DNA of 35,617 nt from an uncultured Dorea sp. (GCA_947647815.1 CANSLW010000007.1:1-35617), one strand, 5' to 3'; numbered from the stretch's first letter, positions 1 to 7,727 are shown. Notes: a model not told the origin generated them from the letters alone. Made by a program: numbers and translations.

Positions 1-193
1 TATAGTTTTCCGTATTTGTAATAATCACAGGAGTAGATAAATCATATCCTTCTTTTTCAATTTCCTTTCTATCAAAATTTAATAAAACATCTCCTTTTTT
101 GACAATTGTTCCATTTTCTACACAAGGGTGAAAAAATTTCCCCTTTAAATTTACTGTATCAATTCCTACATGAATCAAAAGCTCTATTCCCTC
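1..193 (-). pseudogene. PTS glucose-type EIIA domain fragment (runs off the left edge)
   Basis: Reading the minus strand from about 193 to 1 gives an uninterrupted stretch typical of the EIIA-Glc (Crr) domain, including the phospho-histidine motif [10 protein letters not shown], then [14 protein letters not shown] and [11 protein letters not shown]. In this family the histidine accepts phosphate from HPr and passes it to the EIIB domain of a sugar permease. The fragment has no start codon: an in-frame TGA lies at 200-202 and homology begins only just before the active site, so the N-terminal half of the domain is missing. GC over 1-180 is about 27%, far below the rest of the window. The sequence joins directly to a SCIFF-maturase remnant in another frame. 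It is either a recombination scar or a chimeric contig end. The family call is firm; the origin is inferred. Confidence 0.8.
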
Positions 194-288
194 ATCACAT
201 CATAGCAGAGCTGATCCACCACATGAACAGCACCGCTTACAATATCCATCACGATATTGTATCCATTACTCTGATACTGATGAATCAA
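184..288 (-). pseudogene. scfB: Truncated SCIFF radical-SAM maturase, N-terminal 34 codons only
   Basis: From a TTG start at 288, preceded by a GAAAGGGG ribosome site 9 nt away, the frame reads (M)IHQYQSNGYNIVMDI, then [15 protein letters not shown], and stops at TAG 184-186. This is the characteristic N-terminus of thioether-forming SCIFF peptide maturases, radical-SAM/SPASM enzymes of roughly 450 residues that normally sit directly downstream of the SCIFF gene, as here. Only about 34 residues remain: no CxxxCxxC cluster motif and no SPASM domain. The break coincides with the start of the AT-rich EIIA fragment. Either the gene has been disrupted or the assembly is chimeric at this point. Identification rests on recognised N-terminal motifs plus position. 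Confidence 0.75.
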
Positions 289-304
289 ATTCGCATACCC
301 CTTT

Positions 305-349
305 CAGTTATTTTTAAAATAAAATAAAGAATGTGCCTTGGCACATTCT
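305..349 (-). terminator. Rho-independent terminator between SCIFF gene and maturase
   Basis: A perfect 10-bp stem (AGAATGTGCC with GGCACATTCT, two-base loop, 328-349) is followed on the minus strand by a T-rich tail, TTATTTTATTTT. It lies after the SCIFF gene and before the maturase start, so it probably limits read-through and keeps precursor mRNA in excess over maturase mRNA. Confidence 0.7.
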
Positions 350-360
350 CCCGGAGGGTT

Positions 361-397
361 CTTATAATGTAGGGAACAAAGTTCTCTACATTATAAG
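361..397 (-). other. Long near-perfect hairpin in the SCIFF-maturase spacer
   Basis: CTTATAATGTAG (361-372) is repeated as its exact complement at 386-397. The inner bases extend the stem to 17 pairs (one wobble) around a three-base loop. There is no T-run directly after it, so it is not a standard terminator; it may stabilise the 3' end of the SCIFF transcript or be a processing site. Confidence 0.6.
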
Positions 398-400
398 AAA

Positions 401-420
401 CAGCGACCAAAAGACCGCTG
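401..420 (-). other. Small hairpin with UUUU loop, 3' of the SCIFF gene
   Basis: On the minus strand, CAGCGGTC and GGTCGCTG pair over eight positions around a TTTT loop, using two G-U wobbles. The plus strand would have A-C mismatches at those places, so the fold is only good in the RNA transcribed with the SCIFF gene. It starts 28 nt after the SCIFF stop codon. Confidence 0.5.
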
Positions 421-447
421 TCCCAGGTGTTACACTATTAACCATAA

Positions 448-591
448 TTATTTCTTCTGTTCACATGTCTGGTTTCCTACTGTACAGGAAGTCTTACATG
501 CTGACTGGCAGGATGTCTGGCATTCTCCGCATCCACCCTTTTTCAAACTGTTATTCATCGTCTGTGTATTTAATGTCTTTACATGCTTCAT
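448..591 (-). CDS. scfA: SCIFF ranthipeptide precursor (six cysteines in forty-five)
   Basis: A 47-residue peptide starting MKHVKTLNTQTMNNS, with six cysteines at positions 21, 24, 28, 32, 36 and 43 in the classic SCIFF spacing (GGCGECQTSCQSACKTSC and then QTC). SCIFF peptides are RiPP precursors found across Clostridia; a radical-SAM maturase links cysteines to threonines by thioether bonds. The start is the second of two ATGs (591), because AAGGAGG lies 9 nt before it; the first ATG (597) would be only 3 nt from that site. The gene has its own strong promoter and lies downstream of a TIGR04086-type membrane protein, its usual neighbour. Its maturase is cut short in this window, so whether the peptide is processed here is doubtful unless the junction is an assembly artefact. 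It is too short for usual ORF cut-offs but the family match is very clear. Confidence 0.93.
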   Translation of the reverse strand: MKHVKTLNTQTMNNSLKKGGCGECQTSCQSACKTSCTVGNQTCEQKK

Positions 592-627
592 GGTCATGCT
601 CCTCCTTAGCTTTTCTTAACTTCTGCT

Positions 628-656
628 ATTATAGCATTACATTCTCATTTTCGCAA
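628..656 (-). promoter_or_regulatory. Sigma-A promoter of the SCIFF gene
   Basis: On the minus strand TTGCGA (656-651) and TATAAT (633-628) are 17 bp apart, and a TG one base before the -10 makes it an extended -10 promoter. It lies wholly in the gap between the membrane-protein stop codon and the SCIFF ribosome site, so SCIFF can be transcribed separately from the upstream gene. Confidence 0.75.
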
Positions 657-664
657 TAGGTTTC

Positions 665-1039
665 TTATGACAGCATTCCACCCGCCATTCCTCCGCCTGC
701 ACATAAGACCAGTGTCGTGACCAGATTCGCCGCGTCTCCATTTAACGTATGGTATACGCCAAGCGTAATCAACAGAAGCAATGCAAAATATCCTATGCCA
801 AGGCCCAGTCCCCATATATAACGCCTGACCCGTGCAAATTTGCCAATAATAATTCCTCCAATCAGCGTCGCTATAATGTAGATTGCCACAATTGCCGCCG
901 ATACAGCTTTCTCATTCAATTCAAGTTTATAGAGCGCCATTGCAAGCAACAAAAGCAGTATTCCTGTCACAACATAGGAAACCAGGAGCGATTTCAGTAC
1001 CCACATAATCCTGGTGTCTTTTTGTAGTTTTCTTTCCAT
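665..1039 (-). CDS. TIGR04086-type small membrane protein
   Basis: A protein of 124 residues with four hydrophobic segments (about 13-35, 45-66, 73-94 and 102-122) separated by short charged turns, ending in a glycine-rich AGGGMAGGM stretch. This size, topology and position immediately upstream of a SCIFF gene fit the TIGR04086 (YrzE-like) family of clostridial integral membrane proteins, whose function is unknown. The third codon of the open frame is taken as the start (1039): AGGAGGG lies 6 nt before it, whereas it would touch the first ATG (1045). No catalytic motif is visible. Its regular association with SCIFF makes a role in peptide export or immunity conceivable, but nothing in the sequence shows this. 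Confidence 0.75.
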   Translation of the reverse strand: MERKLQKDTRIMWVLKSLLVSYVVTGILLLLLAMALYKLELNEKAVSAAIVAIYIIATLIGGIIIGKFARVRRYIWGLGLGIGYFALLLLITLGVYHTLNGDAANLVTTLVLCAGGGMAGGMLS

Positions 1040-1103
1040 TTCCATCCCTCCTTGCCTATCACAAGATATGATGGAAATATCAGGTTTATGCCTTAACTTT
1101 CTG

Positions 1104-1652
1104 TTATTGTTCCATCTGACTCCCTAAGAATCCCGCTGCACAAGCCGCCATCTTCTGTTCCAGTTCTGTGAGTTTCTTCTTAATATCCTTCGACAGCAGA
1201 ATTACCCCTCCGATAATGTCACCTTCGCAGATAATAGGAGAAATCACTTCATATTTATAATCTTCATCCTGTCCGTCCGCGATAGGAATATATTTTTTCT
1301 CTCCGGAGGATGCCACTAGTTGTGTCCTGTCTCCTAACTGTTTTTCTAACTGCCTGCTGATATATTTGTCCTGAAGTTCTTTCTTTCCGTTTCCTGCTGA
1401 TGCGATGATCTGGTCCATGTCACAGACACATACCAGACAGCTGATAGTCTGCGCAAGGCTTTCTGCGTACTGTTTTGCAAATGAGGATAACTCCCCAATA
1501 GGCGAATATTTCTTCAGGATCACTTCTCCTTCACGGTCAGTATATATTTCAAGCGGGTCTCCTTCACGAATCCTCAAGGTCCGGCGGATTTCCTTTGGAA
1601 TGACCACCCTTCCCAAATCATCAATTCTACGTACAATCCCTGTTGCCTTCAT
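1104..1652 (-). CDS. spoVT: Stage V sporulation protein T, AbrB-family regulator
   Basis: 182 residues. Residues 1-52 form an AbrB-type swapped-hairpin DNA-binding domain with the typical opening MKATGIVRRIDDLGRVVIPK and EIRRTLRIREGDPLEIY. Residues about 55-180 are a GAF-like domain, as in Bacillus SpoVT. In Bacillus this protein tunes sigma-G dependent genes in the forespore; in clostridia it is needed for normal spore maturation. Length and both domains match the family closely. GGAGG lies 9 nt before the ATG. It is flanked by genes of unrelated function, with gaps of about 60 and 100 bp, so it is probably transcribed alone. Its presence is the clearest sign that the organism forms endospores. 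Confidence 0.93.
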   Translation of the reverse strand: MKATGIVRRIDDLGRVVIPKEIRRTLRIREGDPLEIYTDREGEVILKKYSPIGELSSFAKQYAESLAQTISCLVCVCDMDQIIASAGNGKKELQDKYISRQLEKQLGDRTQLVASSGEKKYIPIADGQDEDYKYEVISPIICEGDIIGGVILLSKDIKKKLTELEQKMAACAAGFLGSQMEQ

Positions 1653-1755
1653 ATAAAAATACCTCCATATACAAATTCTCTCTTACATCTGCGTAATACT
1701 ATTATTTGTAAATGAAGGTATTTTATACCTGTCAGTATTCTGTTTTTCATCCATA

Positions 1756-2844
1756 TTAACGTTTCCGCTTTTTCATTCTGATCACAATTATAAGCACAAT
1801 CACAATAACTATGATTATTCCGGCCAAAATAAGTATTCCTGCTCTCCGGATATTTCCTGCAAGCGACCTGCGGCGCATCACCTTTTCCGGCTTTGGCTCT
1901 TCTATGATCTCTTCTTCGGGTTCTCCCATAAACCGCCCGGTATCTATCTTCTCTCTTACCAGCCCCGCAATCAGGTTCTGTCCTTCCTGATCTGGGTGCA
2001 GGCCGTCCTCCTGTGTGTGTTCACAGATCTCCGACTCAAACAGATCAACTACCCGATAGTCATACTCCGCTGCATACTGATACATAATCTGGTTCATATT
2101 CCAGATGATCTCTTCCACCATAGAATTCATCGTACCAGGCAATTCAAATCCGCTCACCGGATTATAGATATCTGTCACCACCATCTGGGAATCTTCTTTC
2201 CGGTTCTGTGATATAGTCTCCATCGCAGTCAGCCATTGTTCTTCAAATGCTTCATAATTCCAGTTATCTAATACATCCAGAATCTTTATAATCAGAAGAG
2301 GATTCCCTTCCACCCCTTCCTGCAGCGCATCGAACGCATCATAAGCGCTTGTGAATTTACGCTCCGTTCCTAACACTTCCTGTGCTGCATGTTTGAATTC
2401 CTGCATCAGGTCATTGGCCCCGATGGTCAGCGTGATAATATCTGCCGACTCTATATCAGCAAGCGCCTCTTCTGTACTTAGAATCTCTGAATTCAGCCCC
2501 GAAGACGTCAGCCCATTCTTCGCATAGTTCACATACGAAACAGGAATTCCTGTCTCTTCCGATACTATATCCATGACCAGTTTCGGATAACTGTCAAGAT
2601 CCTCCTTCTTCCGTCCGGCATAACCCTTTGCTATGCTGTCTCCGAATGCCGCGCCGGATATTCTGTCCGTAACCGGAACCTTCTCTTGCTGCTCTGTCTC
2701 CTCCTGCATTTCCGATGCCAAAGATTCTTCCGCCCGACAGGAAAGCGGTAATATCCCTGTGAACAACAGACACATGACAATGATATTCATGCATATGGCT
2801 TTTATTTTTATCGGTTTTCCTGAAAAATATTTCTTCATGTTCAT
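1756..2844 (-). CDS. Membrane-anchored SGNH/GDSL-family hydrolase
   Basis: 362 residues from ATG 2844, chosen because GAAGG lies 7 nt upstream; the GTG at 2862 has no suitable site. Residues about 14-38 are a signal peptide. The SGNH blocks follow in order: block I FGDSIAKG with catalytic Ser70, block II Gly at about 111 (YAKNGLTS), block III IGANDL with Asn144, and block V DGLHPD with Asp280 and His283. A hydrophobic helix (about 333-356) followed by RMKKRKR anchors the C-terminus. The catalytic domain is therefore outside the cell and tethered. SGNH enzymes are esterases, lipases or O-acetyl hydrolases acting on lipids or cell-wall glycans; the substrate cannot be read from the sequence. 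An acidic linker (about 310-325) separates domain and anchor. Confidence 0.85.
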   Translation of the reverse strand: MNMKKYFSGKPIKIKAICMNIIVMCLLFTGILPLSCRAEESLASEMQEETEQQEKVPVTDRISGAAFGDSIAKGYAGRKKEDLDSYPKLVMDIVSEETGIPVSYVNYAKNGLTSSGLNSEILSTEEALADIESADIITLTIGANDLMQEFKHAAQEVLGTERKFTSAYDAFDALQEGVEGNPLLIIKILDVLDNWNYEAFEEQWLTAMETISQNRKEDSQMVVTDIYNPVSGFELPGTMNSMVEEIIWNMNQIMYQYAAEYDYRVVDLFESEICEHTQEDGLHPDQEGQNLIAGLVREKIDTGRFMGEPEEEIIEEPKPEKVMRRRSLAGNIRRAGILILAGIIIVIVIVLIIVIRMKKRKR

Positions 2845-2962
2845 ATTCTTGCCTTCTTTCACTTTCTGGGTACATGATCTTCTACGACCATTACTTTTAT
2901 TCCCCTATCTATAAATATGATATCACACTTAAGAAACTTATAGATGCAAAAACAGAAGAATA

Positions 2963-3008
2963 ATACAAAATGCTTGCCACCGGCAACCATTTTGCATACG
3001 TTGGTATT
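2963..3008 (-). repeat. Post-terminator hairpin repeat, copy 1
   Basis: An imperfect palindrome: CAAAATG and CATTTTG outer arms, TTGCC and GGCAA inner arms, a 3-base loop, one unpaired position per side, followed by TGCATACG. Closely similar copies lie at 8484-8530 and 23794-23839 and a divergent one at 29971-30014. On the minus strand this copy begins directly after the T-run of the potD terminator. Confidence 0.8.
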
Positions 3009-3049
3009 AAAAAAGGAGACAGAAATCCTCCAGACAGATTCCTGACTCC
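3009..3049 (-). terminator. Terminator of the pot operon
   Basis: On the minus strand an imperfect stem (GGAGTCAGGAAT paired with ATTTCTGTCTCC, two mismatches) is followed by six T residues at 3014-3009. It lies about 60 nt after the potD stop codon and precedes repeat copy 1. Confidence 0.75.
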
Positions 3050-3111
3050 TTCGTCAACTTATTTATCGTTAGTATTATGTATCCTTTTCCCCATTTGTCA
3101 AATGGATTTTT

Positions 3112-4680
3112 TCATCTTCTGGATCTTGCCAGCTTCCTTCCCGCTGCTGCAAGGAAGATTCCCATAACAACTCCTGCCGCTGCCCACACCCAGACCGGTA
3201 TATCATGAATATTATAACACCGCACATTGATCCACATCTGATTAATCGCCTGATTCTGTTCATCATCAAAACATACCATCAATGATGACCGCGAAATAGC
3301 TTCCCCGGAAGGATACTGTGCGAACAGCTGCCGGTACACCTGATCTGAAGGAGCCGTAATAATATAGCTTCTGCCTTCGTCTCCCTCTTCCAGAAAGAAA
3401 TAGCCCAGATCATACTCTGATACATCCTCTTCGTCCTCCTCTGCGCCATAACACCAGTCGGCATATTCGAAGATACGCATATCATCCCCACCGGAGATTA
3501 CAGAGGTATAACCAACATAAAACATATTCCGGATAACATTATCCGCTCTGGAATTGAAATTAATAAATGCCTCCGCCGCATGCTGCTTTAATCTGTTCTC
3601 CAGAATTCCGTTTTTCAGCATCACCCAGCCGTCAAAATAGATATTCGTGGACTCCTCAGGCACGGCAAAAGCCAGGGGGAAATCATCTTCATCTGCCTGG
3701 TCCATCGTATAGACTGCATCCCCGGACCACTGATAATTCGCCGCCACTTTTCCGGTAACCATATCCGCTTTTCCGGAATCCGTCTCAAAAGAATATGCAT
3801 GATTCTTCACATCCTGCAGATATTCCTGAACTTTGGCTATAGTCTCCTTTGAAGTATCGTTCATCTCTATCTCAAGCTGCTTCTGATAGTCCGGATTCTG
3901 CCGGAATCTTTCTGAAGTCAGCAGATCCGACTTGATCGCTCCTACGGCAGCAAAATAAGAATCCCTGACATTATCTTTTATCGTGATCTGTCTGTGGTAT
4001 GCCGGATCGTTCAGAATCCGCCAACTGGAAGCCGCCTCTTCACTCACCAGTTCCGGATTATATACGATTCCCGTAATCCCCCACATATAACCGGCCGCAT
4101 AATTACTCCATGGTTTCCCGTCAATCTCATTATTTTCAAAAATTGACCGGATATAAGGCGACACTCCATTGATATAATAATTATTCTTATCCGAAGTATC
4201 AAAAAAATCCTCTGACAGAGGAACCAGCTGGTCTTCTGTCATTAATTTCATAATCATATATTCCGACGGGCATACCAGATCATAGGTATCACCCAGAGTC
4301 AGCATGTTATACAGGTCTTCATTGGTTCCAAAGGTAGAATACTCCACTTTTACCCGAATTCCGTAATTCTCATAATACCATTCTTCAAAATCCTGTATCA
4401 TAGAACGTTCCCCTATGATATCCCCACTGTCCAGATCAATGGTATCTTCTTCATCCCATCCCCCGATATCAATATATTCTTCCCAGTTGCAGACTCGCAG
4501 GGTGACTGTCTGTTCCCCCTTCTGACTATCTTTGTCCGCAGCATACACTGTCACAGAGGAACTAAAGAGTAAAGCGCCCGCCATCCCGGCAATCACCCCC
4601 GGAACTGACCTTTTTGCCACGGCGTTCACAGCATTTCTTATCTTCCTATCCCTATATGCCAATCCTCTCAATCGCTTCAC
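3112..4680 (-). CDS. potD: Spermidine/putrescine-binding protein PotD, C-terminally anchored
   Basis: 522 residues from GTG 4680, two bases after the potC stop codon. An ATG at 4782 lies inside potC and would add 34 unrelated residues. Residues about 20-45 are a signal peptide ending in VTVYAA. The rest is a PotD/PotF-type periplasmic-binding domain: LRVCNWEEYID, then GIRVKVEYSTFGTNEDLYNML and YDLVCPSEYMI, the usual opening of polyamine-binding proteins. The protein is longer than typical PotD (about 350 residues) and has an acidic insertion (EEDEEDVSEYD). It ends in a transmembrane helix (VWVWAAAGVVMGIFLAAAG) followed by arginines. It lacks a lipobox, so the binding protein seems to be held at the membrane by its C-terminus, which is unusual. 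Last gene of the pot operon. Confidence 0.88.
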   Translation of the reverse strand: MKRLRGLAYRDRKIRNAVNAVAKRSVPGVIAGMAGALLFSSSVTVYAADKDSQKGEQTVTLRVCNWEEYIDIGGWDEEDTIDLDSGDIIGERSMIQDFEEWYYENYGIRVKVEYSTFGTNEDLYNMLTLGDTYDLVCPSEYMIMKLMTEDQLVPLSEDFFDTSDKNNYYINGVSPYIRSIFENNEIDGKPWSNYAAGYMWGITGIVYNPELVSEEAASSWRILNDPAYHRQITIKDNVRDSYFAAVGAIKSDLLTSERFRQNPDYQKQLEIEMNDTSKETIAKVQEYLQDVKNHAYSFETDSGKADMVTGKVAANYQWSGDAVYTMDQADEDDFPLAFAVPEESTNIYFDGWVMLKNGILENRLKQHAAEAFINFNSRADNVIRNMFYVGYTSVISGGDDMRIFEYADWCYGAEEDEEDVSEYDLGYFFLEEGDEGRSYIITAPSDQVYRQLFAQYPSGEAISRSSLMVCFDDEQNQAINQMWINVRCYNIHDIPVWVWAAAGVVMGIFLAAAGRKLARSRR

Positions 4681-4682
4681 CG

Positions 4683-5486
4683 TTATACCTGCCCCCTTTC
4701 CCGGCCGGCTCTTTTGGCCCGCAGATTCATCACTATGGTAAACAGAACCACCAGCAAAAAGATCACTGTCGACAAAGCCCACAACGCTGTCTTAATCGTT
4801 GTCTGAGCGCCTTTTGTCGCATTTACCACATAAGTACTGATCGTATCAAATGTAGCTGGTTTCGTGTAGGTTGCCACGAAATAATCATCTAATGACAGAG
4901 TGACTGCCAATGCAAAACCCGATACAATCCCTGGAAATATCTGCGGAATCACGATTTTAACCAGCGCGGTAAGCGGTGTTGCCCCCAGATCCAGAGCCGC
5001 CTCATAGATACTGGAATCCATCTGCTTTAACTTGGGAATCACAGACAGGAACACGAAAGGCGCGCACAAGGTCACATGTCCTACGATCAGAGGAATGAAC
5101 GTATCCTTACCAATTCCGAATACAACCACAAGCAGGATGCAGATAGAAAATCCTGTCACAACATCCGCATTTACAACAGGCACCTGATTCATGGTAGTAA
5201 TCGCCGAAGACATCCCTTTTTTTGAATAAAATGCACCGATAGCCCCTAACGTTCCAAGAATCGTTGCAAGCAATGCCGCCGCCAGGGCAAGAACCACTGT
5301 CCCCAGGATCATCCGGACCAGCTCCGGCGTCGTAAAAAGCGTTACATAATTATGCAGAGAAAATCCACGGATCGCGCCTATGTTCGTTGCATCTGTAAAA
5401 CTATACACCGCAAGCACCAGAATCGGCAGATACAAGAACAAAAGAACAAGAATTATGACTATACTCTTCCATGCCTTTTTCATCAT
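4683..5486 (-). CDS. potC: Spermidine/putrescine ABC transporter permease PotC
   Basis: 267 residues with six membrane segments, the first at about 8-28 (IVIILVLLFLYLPILVLAVYSF). The EAA loop that docks on the ATPase reads YEAALDLGATPLTALVKIVIP, at about residues 165-185. Together with PotB it forms the membrane channel for polyamine import. The start overlaps the potB stop codon (ATGA), a sign of translational coupling, and the next gene potD begins two bases after the stop. Length and motifs are normal for the BinB-type MetI-like permease family. Substrate assignment rests on the whole operon, not on this gene alone. Confidence 0.9.
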   Translation of the reverse strand: MMKKAWKSIVIILVLLFLYLPILVLAVYSFTDATNIGAIRGFSLHNYVTLFTTPELVRMILGTVVLALAAALLATILGTLGAIGAFYSKKGMSSAITTMNQVPVVNADVVTGFSICILLVVVFGIGKDTFIPLIVGHVTLCAPFVFLSVIPKLKQMDSSIYEAALDLGATPLTALVKIVIPQIFPGIVSGFALAVTLSLDDYFVATYTKPATFDTISTYVVNATKGAQTTIKTALWALSTVIFLLVVLFTIVMNLRAKRAGRERGQV

Positions 5487-6277
5487 AACAATGCTCCTCC
5501 TCTCGTATTCTCCTCCTCAATTCCTCTGGTCAGGAGCGTGAACAGGCAGACAATTCCCAGAAGGATCAGTGCGATCATAGAGCCTCCATGCCAGTTATAG
5601 GCAGCAAAATAGCTTCCGATCAGACTGCCCATAATATAAGTGCTGTTATACAACATATCCAGCACAACATAGTTTGTCATCGCCGGAAGAAATACCATAG
5701 ATACGCCGCTTAAAATTCCTGGCATCGATAAAGGCAATGTAACCTTCAAAAATGCCTGTATACCTCCTGCTCCCAGATCTCTTGCAGCCTCCAGAAGCGC
5801 TCCGTCCAGTTTGGCGATCGTATTATAGATCGGCAGAATCATAAACGGCAGAAAATCATAAGTCATGCCAAGCACCGTATTCAGGAACGGATGATAGGCA
5901 AGATTCCCCTCAAACCAGGTAAGTATCTCCTTCAGTGCAGTGATCCGGAGAGAAAAATTAATCCACATCGGCATAACAAACAACATCAATATGACTGACT
6001 TCGTCCGAAACCTGCTGGTCGCCAGAATATATGCCACCGGATAGGCAAGGAGAAGACATACTGCCGTAGTAACCGCCGCAATTCCAAAACTATAGCATAG
6101 AGTCCCTAATGTATTAGGGTCTGAGAAGAATCCTGTCAGATTCAGAAGGGTAAACTCTCCTTGTCCGTTTGTAAATGCATAATAGAACAGCACAAGCAGC
6201 GGCGCCATCACAAAAAGCACCAGAAAAAGTGCATACGGAATTCCCAGATTCTTTCTGGAAAACAAATATTTATGCAT
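5483..6277 (-). CDS. potB: Spermidine/putrescine ABC transporter permease PotB
   Basis: 264 residues, six membrane segments, first at about 13-34. The EAA loop (LLEAARDLGAGGIQAFLKVT, about residues 173-192) and the following LPLSMPGI are typical of the first permease of polyamine importers. GGAGGG stands 5 nt before the ATG at 6277. Ten bases separate it from potA and it overlaps potC by four, so potA, potB, potC and potD form one tight transcription unit. It pairs with PotC in a heterodimeric channel powered by a PotA dimer. Confidence 0.9.
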   Translation of the reverse strand: MHKYLFSRKNLGIPYALFLVLFVMAPLLVLFYYAFTNGQGEFTLLNLTGFFSDPNTLGTLCYSFGIAAVTTAVCLLLAYPVAYILATSRFRTKSVILMLFVMPMWINFSLRITALKEILTWFEGNLAYHPFLNTVLGMTYDFLPFMILPIYNTIAKLDGALLEAARDLGAGGIQAFLKVTLPLSMPGILSGVSMVFLPAMTNYVVLDMLYNSTYIMGSLIGSYFAAYNWHGGSMIALILLGIVCLFTLLTRGIEEENTRGGALL

Positions 6278-6287
6278 ATGCCCCCTC

Positions 6288-7727
6288 CTATTTCTTCACT
6301 GAGAAAATCATCTTCTCTACTGGCATCAGCAGTCCGACCTGATCTTCCATATTCCACAGATATTCATCATCCACTACAAAATCCTGTTCCAGATCCGTAT
6401 GTATAACATAACTATAATGATCGCCTTTATAGATCAGATTACTGATATATCCCTGTACCAGTCCTTCTTCCTGCTCATCAGTCAATTCAATGTCCTGCGG
6501 CTTTATGGAAATCTTAATCCTGAGTTTTCTGGTATCAATCTCAGAGCCATTAACGTCTAACAGAGTTCCGTCTTCTGTCTGCCTGCTTCCCTTTACGATA
6601 CTGGTCAGCGCCACATCAAGAACCGTTCCATTATATTCTAGTTCATTATTCTTATTGATCTCTGCCGGGAAGATATTCGTATGATCTTCCGCAATCATAA
6701 TATGGATATTATCCGGATCCACATGTACCCCGACACGGTCTCCCACCTTCGCAGAATGTACGGACTGTGCCACGATCTCATTCTTTCCGGACTCTACCGT
6801 GATCTCATAATGCATGCCCTTGAAGATCACAGAAGATACAATCCCCCGGATCTGTCCCTGACCAGGAGCCGTCAGGATCACATCCTCCGGACGCACGACC
6901 GCAGTAATATGAGTCCCCTCTTCCACATCATCCACACAGGCAAATTCTCCGCCGCAGAACCGCGCTTTTAACTTACCTGTCATAATTCCGTTAAAAATGT
7001 TACTGTCCCCGATAAAGTCTGCCACAAATGCATTGATCGGCTCATTATAAATGTCCTCCGGAGTCCCGATCTGCTGCATCTTTCCTTCTGCCATGACCAC
7101 GATCTTATCTGACATCGTAAGCGCCTCTTCCTGATCATGGGTGACATAGATAAAGGTAATCCCAAGCTCTCTGTGCATCTCCTTTAATTCCAGCTGCATT
7201 TCCTTTCGCATCTTCAAGTCCAGCGCTCCTAAGGGTTCATCCAGAAGAAGAATCTGCGGTTCATTCACCACCGCTCTTGCAATAGCTACTCTCTGCTGCT
7301 GCCCGCCGGATAAGGTATCGATACTTCTCTTTTCAAATCCTTCCAGGTCTACTAATTCCAGAACCTTCCGTACTTTTTTCATAATCACGTTTTCCGGCGT
7401 CTTTTTCTGCCGCAGCCCGAAAGCTATATTCTCATAGATATTCATATGCGGAAACAGCGCATATCTCTGGAAGACTGTATTAATCGGACGCTCGTTCGGA
7501 GGCAGTTCCGTGATAGGTTTGCCGTTCAGCAATATCTCTCCTTCCGTCGGGATATCAAATCCTGCAATCATCCGCAGAGTTGTTGTCTTCCCGCATCCAG
7601 ACGGTCCAAGAAATGTAATGAACTCTCCTTTCTTCACCTCCAGATTGAAGTCAGAAACCGCGCTGAATCCATCCTCATAGGTCTTTGTGATGTGTTTTAA
7701 TTCAATAATATTTGTCATATGCTCCAT
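6288..7727 (-). CDS. potA: Spermidine/putrescine ABC transporter ATPase PotA with two TOBE regions
   Basis: 479 residues. The ATPase domain (about 1-240) carries Walker A GPSGCGKT at 41-48, the Q-loop in NTVFQRYALFPH, signature LSGGQQQR and Walker B ILLLDEPLGALD with the D-loop, then the switch histidine in YVTHDQEEAL. Usual PotA proteins are 340-380 residues with one C-terminal TOBE region. Here the tail is about 240 residues and seems to contain two (about 280-360, around VVRPEDVILT; and about 385-479, around ISIKPQDIELT). The second may be an extra regulatory or substrate-sensing unit. Start: GGGGG lies 6 nt before ATG 7727. Follows the regulator gene by 37 bp. Confidence 0.92.
   Translation of the reverse strand: MEHMTNIIELKHITKTYEDGFSAVSDFNLEVKKGEFITFLGPSGCGKTTTLRMIAGFDIPTEGEILLNGKPITELPPNERPINTVFQRYALFPHMNIYENIAFGLRQKKTPENVIMKKVRKVLELVDLEGFEKRSIDTLSGGQQQRVAIARAVVNEPQILLLDEPLGALDLKMRKEMQLELKEMHRELGITFIYVTHDQEEALTMSDKIVVMAEGKMQQIGTPEDIYNEPINAFVADFIGDSNIFNGIMTGKLKARFCGGEFACVDDVEEGTHITAVVRPEDVILTAPGQGQIRGIVSSVIFKGMHYEITVESGKNEIVAQSVHSAKVGDRVGVHVDPDNIHIMIAEDHTNIFPAEINKNNELEYNGTVLDVALTSIVKGSRQTEDGTLLDVNGSEIDTRKLRIKISIKPQDIELTDEQEEGLVQGYISNLIYKGDHYSYVIHTDLEQDFVVDDEYLWNMEDQVGLLMPVEKMIFSVKK

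Noticed and set aside
106..327. 73-codon open frame on the plus strand
   Set aside because: It overlaps the EIIA and maturase remnants in antisense and has no supporting features.
333..659. 108-codon open frame on the plus strand
   Set aside because: It is antisense to the SCIFF gene and its promoter, has no ribosome site and no recognisable protein features.
4681..4782. N-terminal extension of PotD inside potC
   Set aside because: It precedes a normal signal peptide with unrelated residues and overlaps potC by 100 bp; a GTG two bases after potC is the better start.
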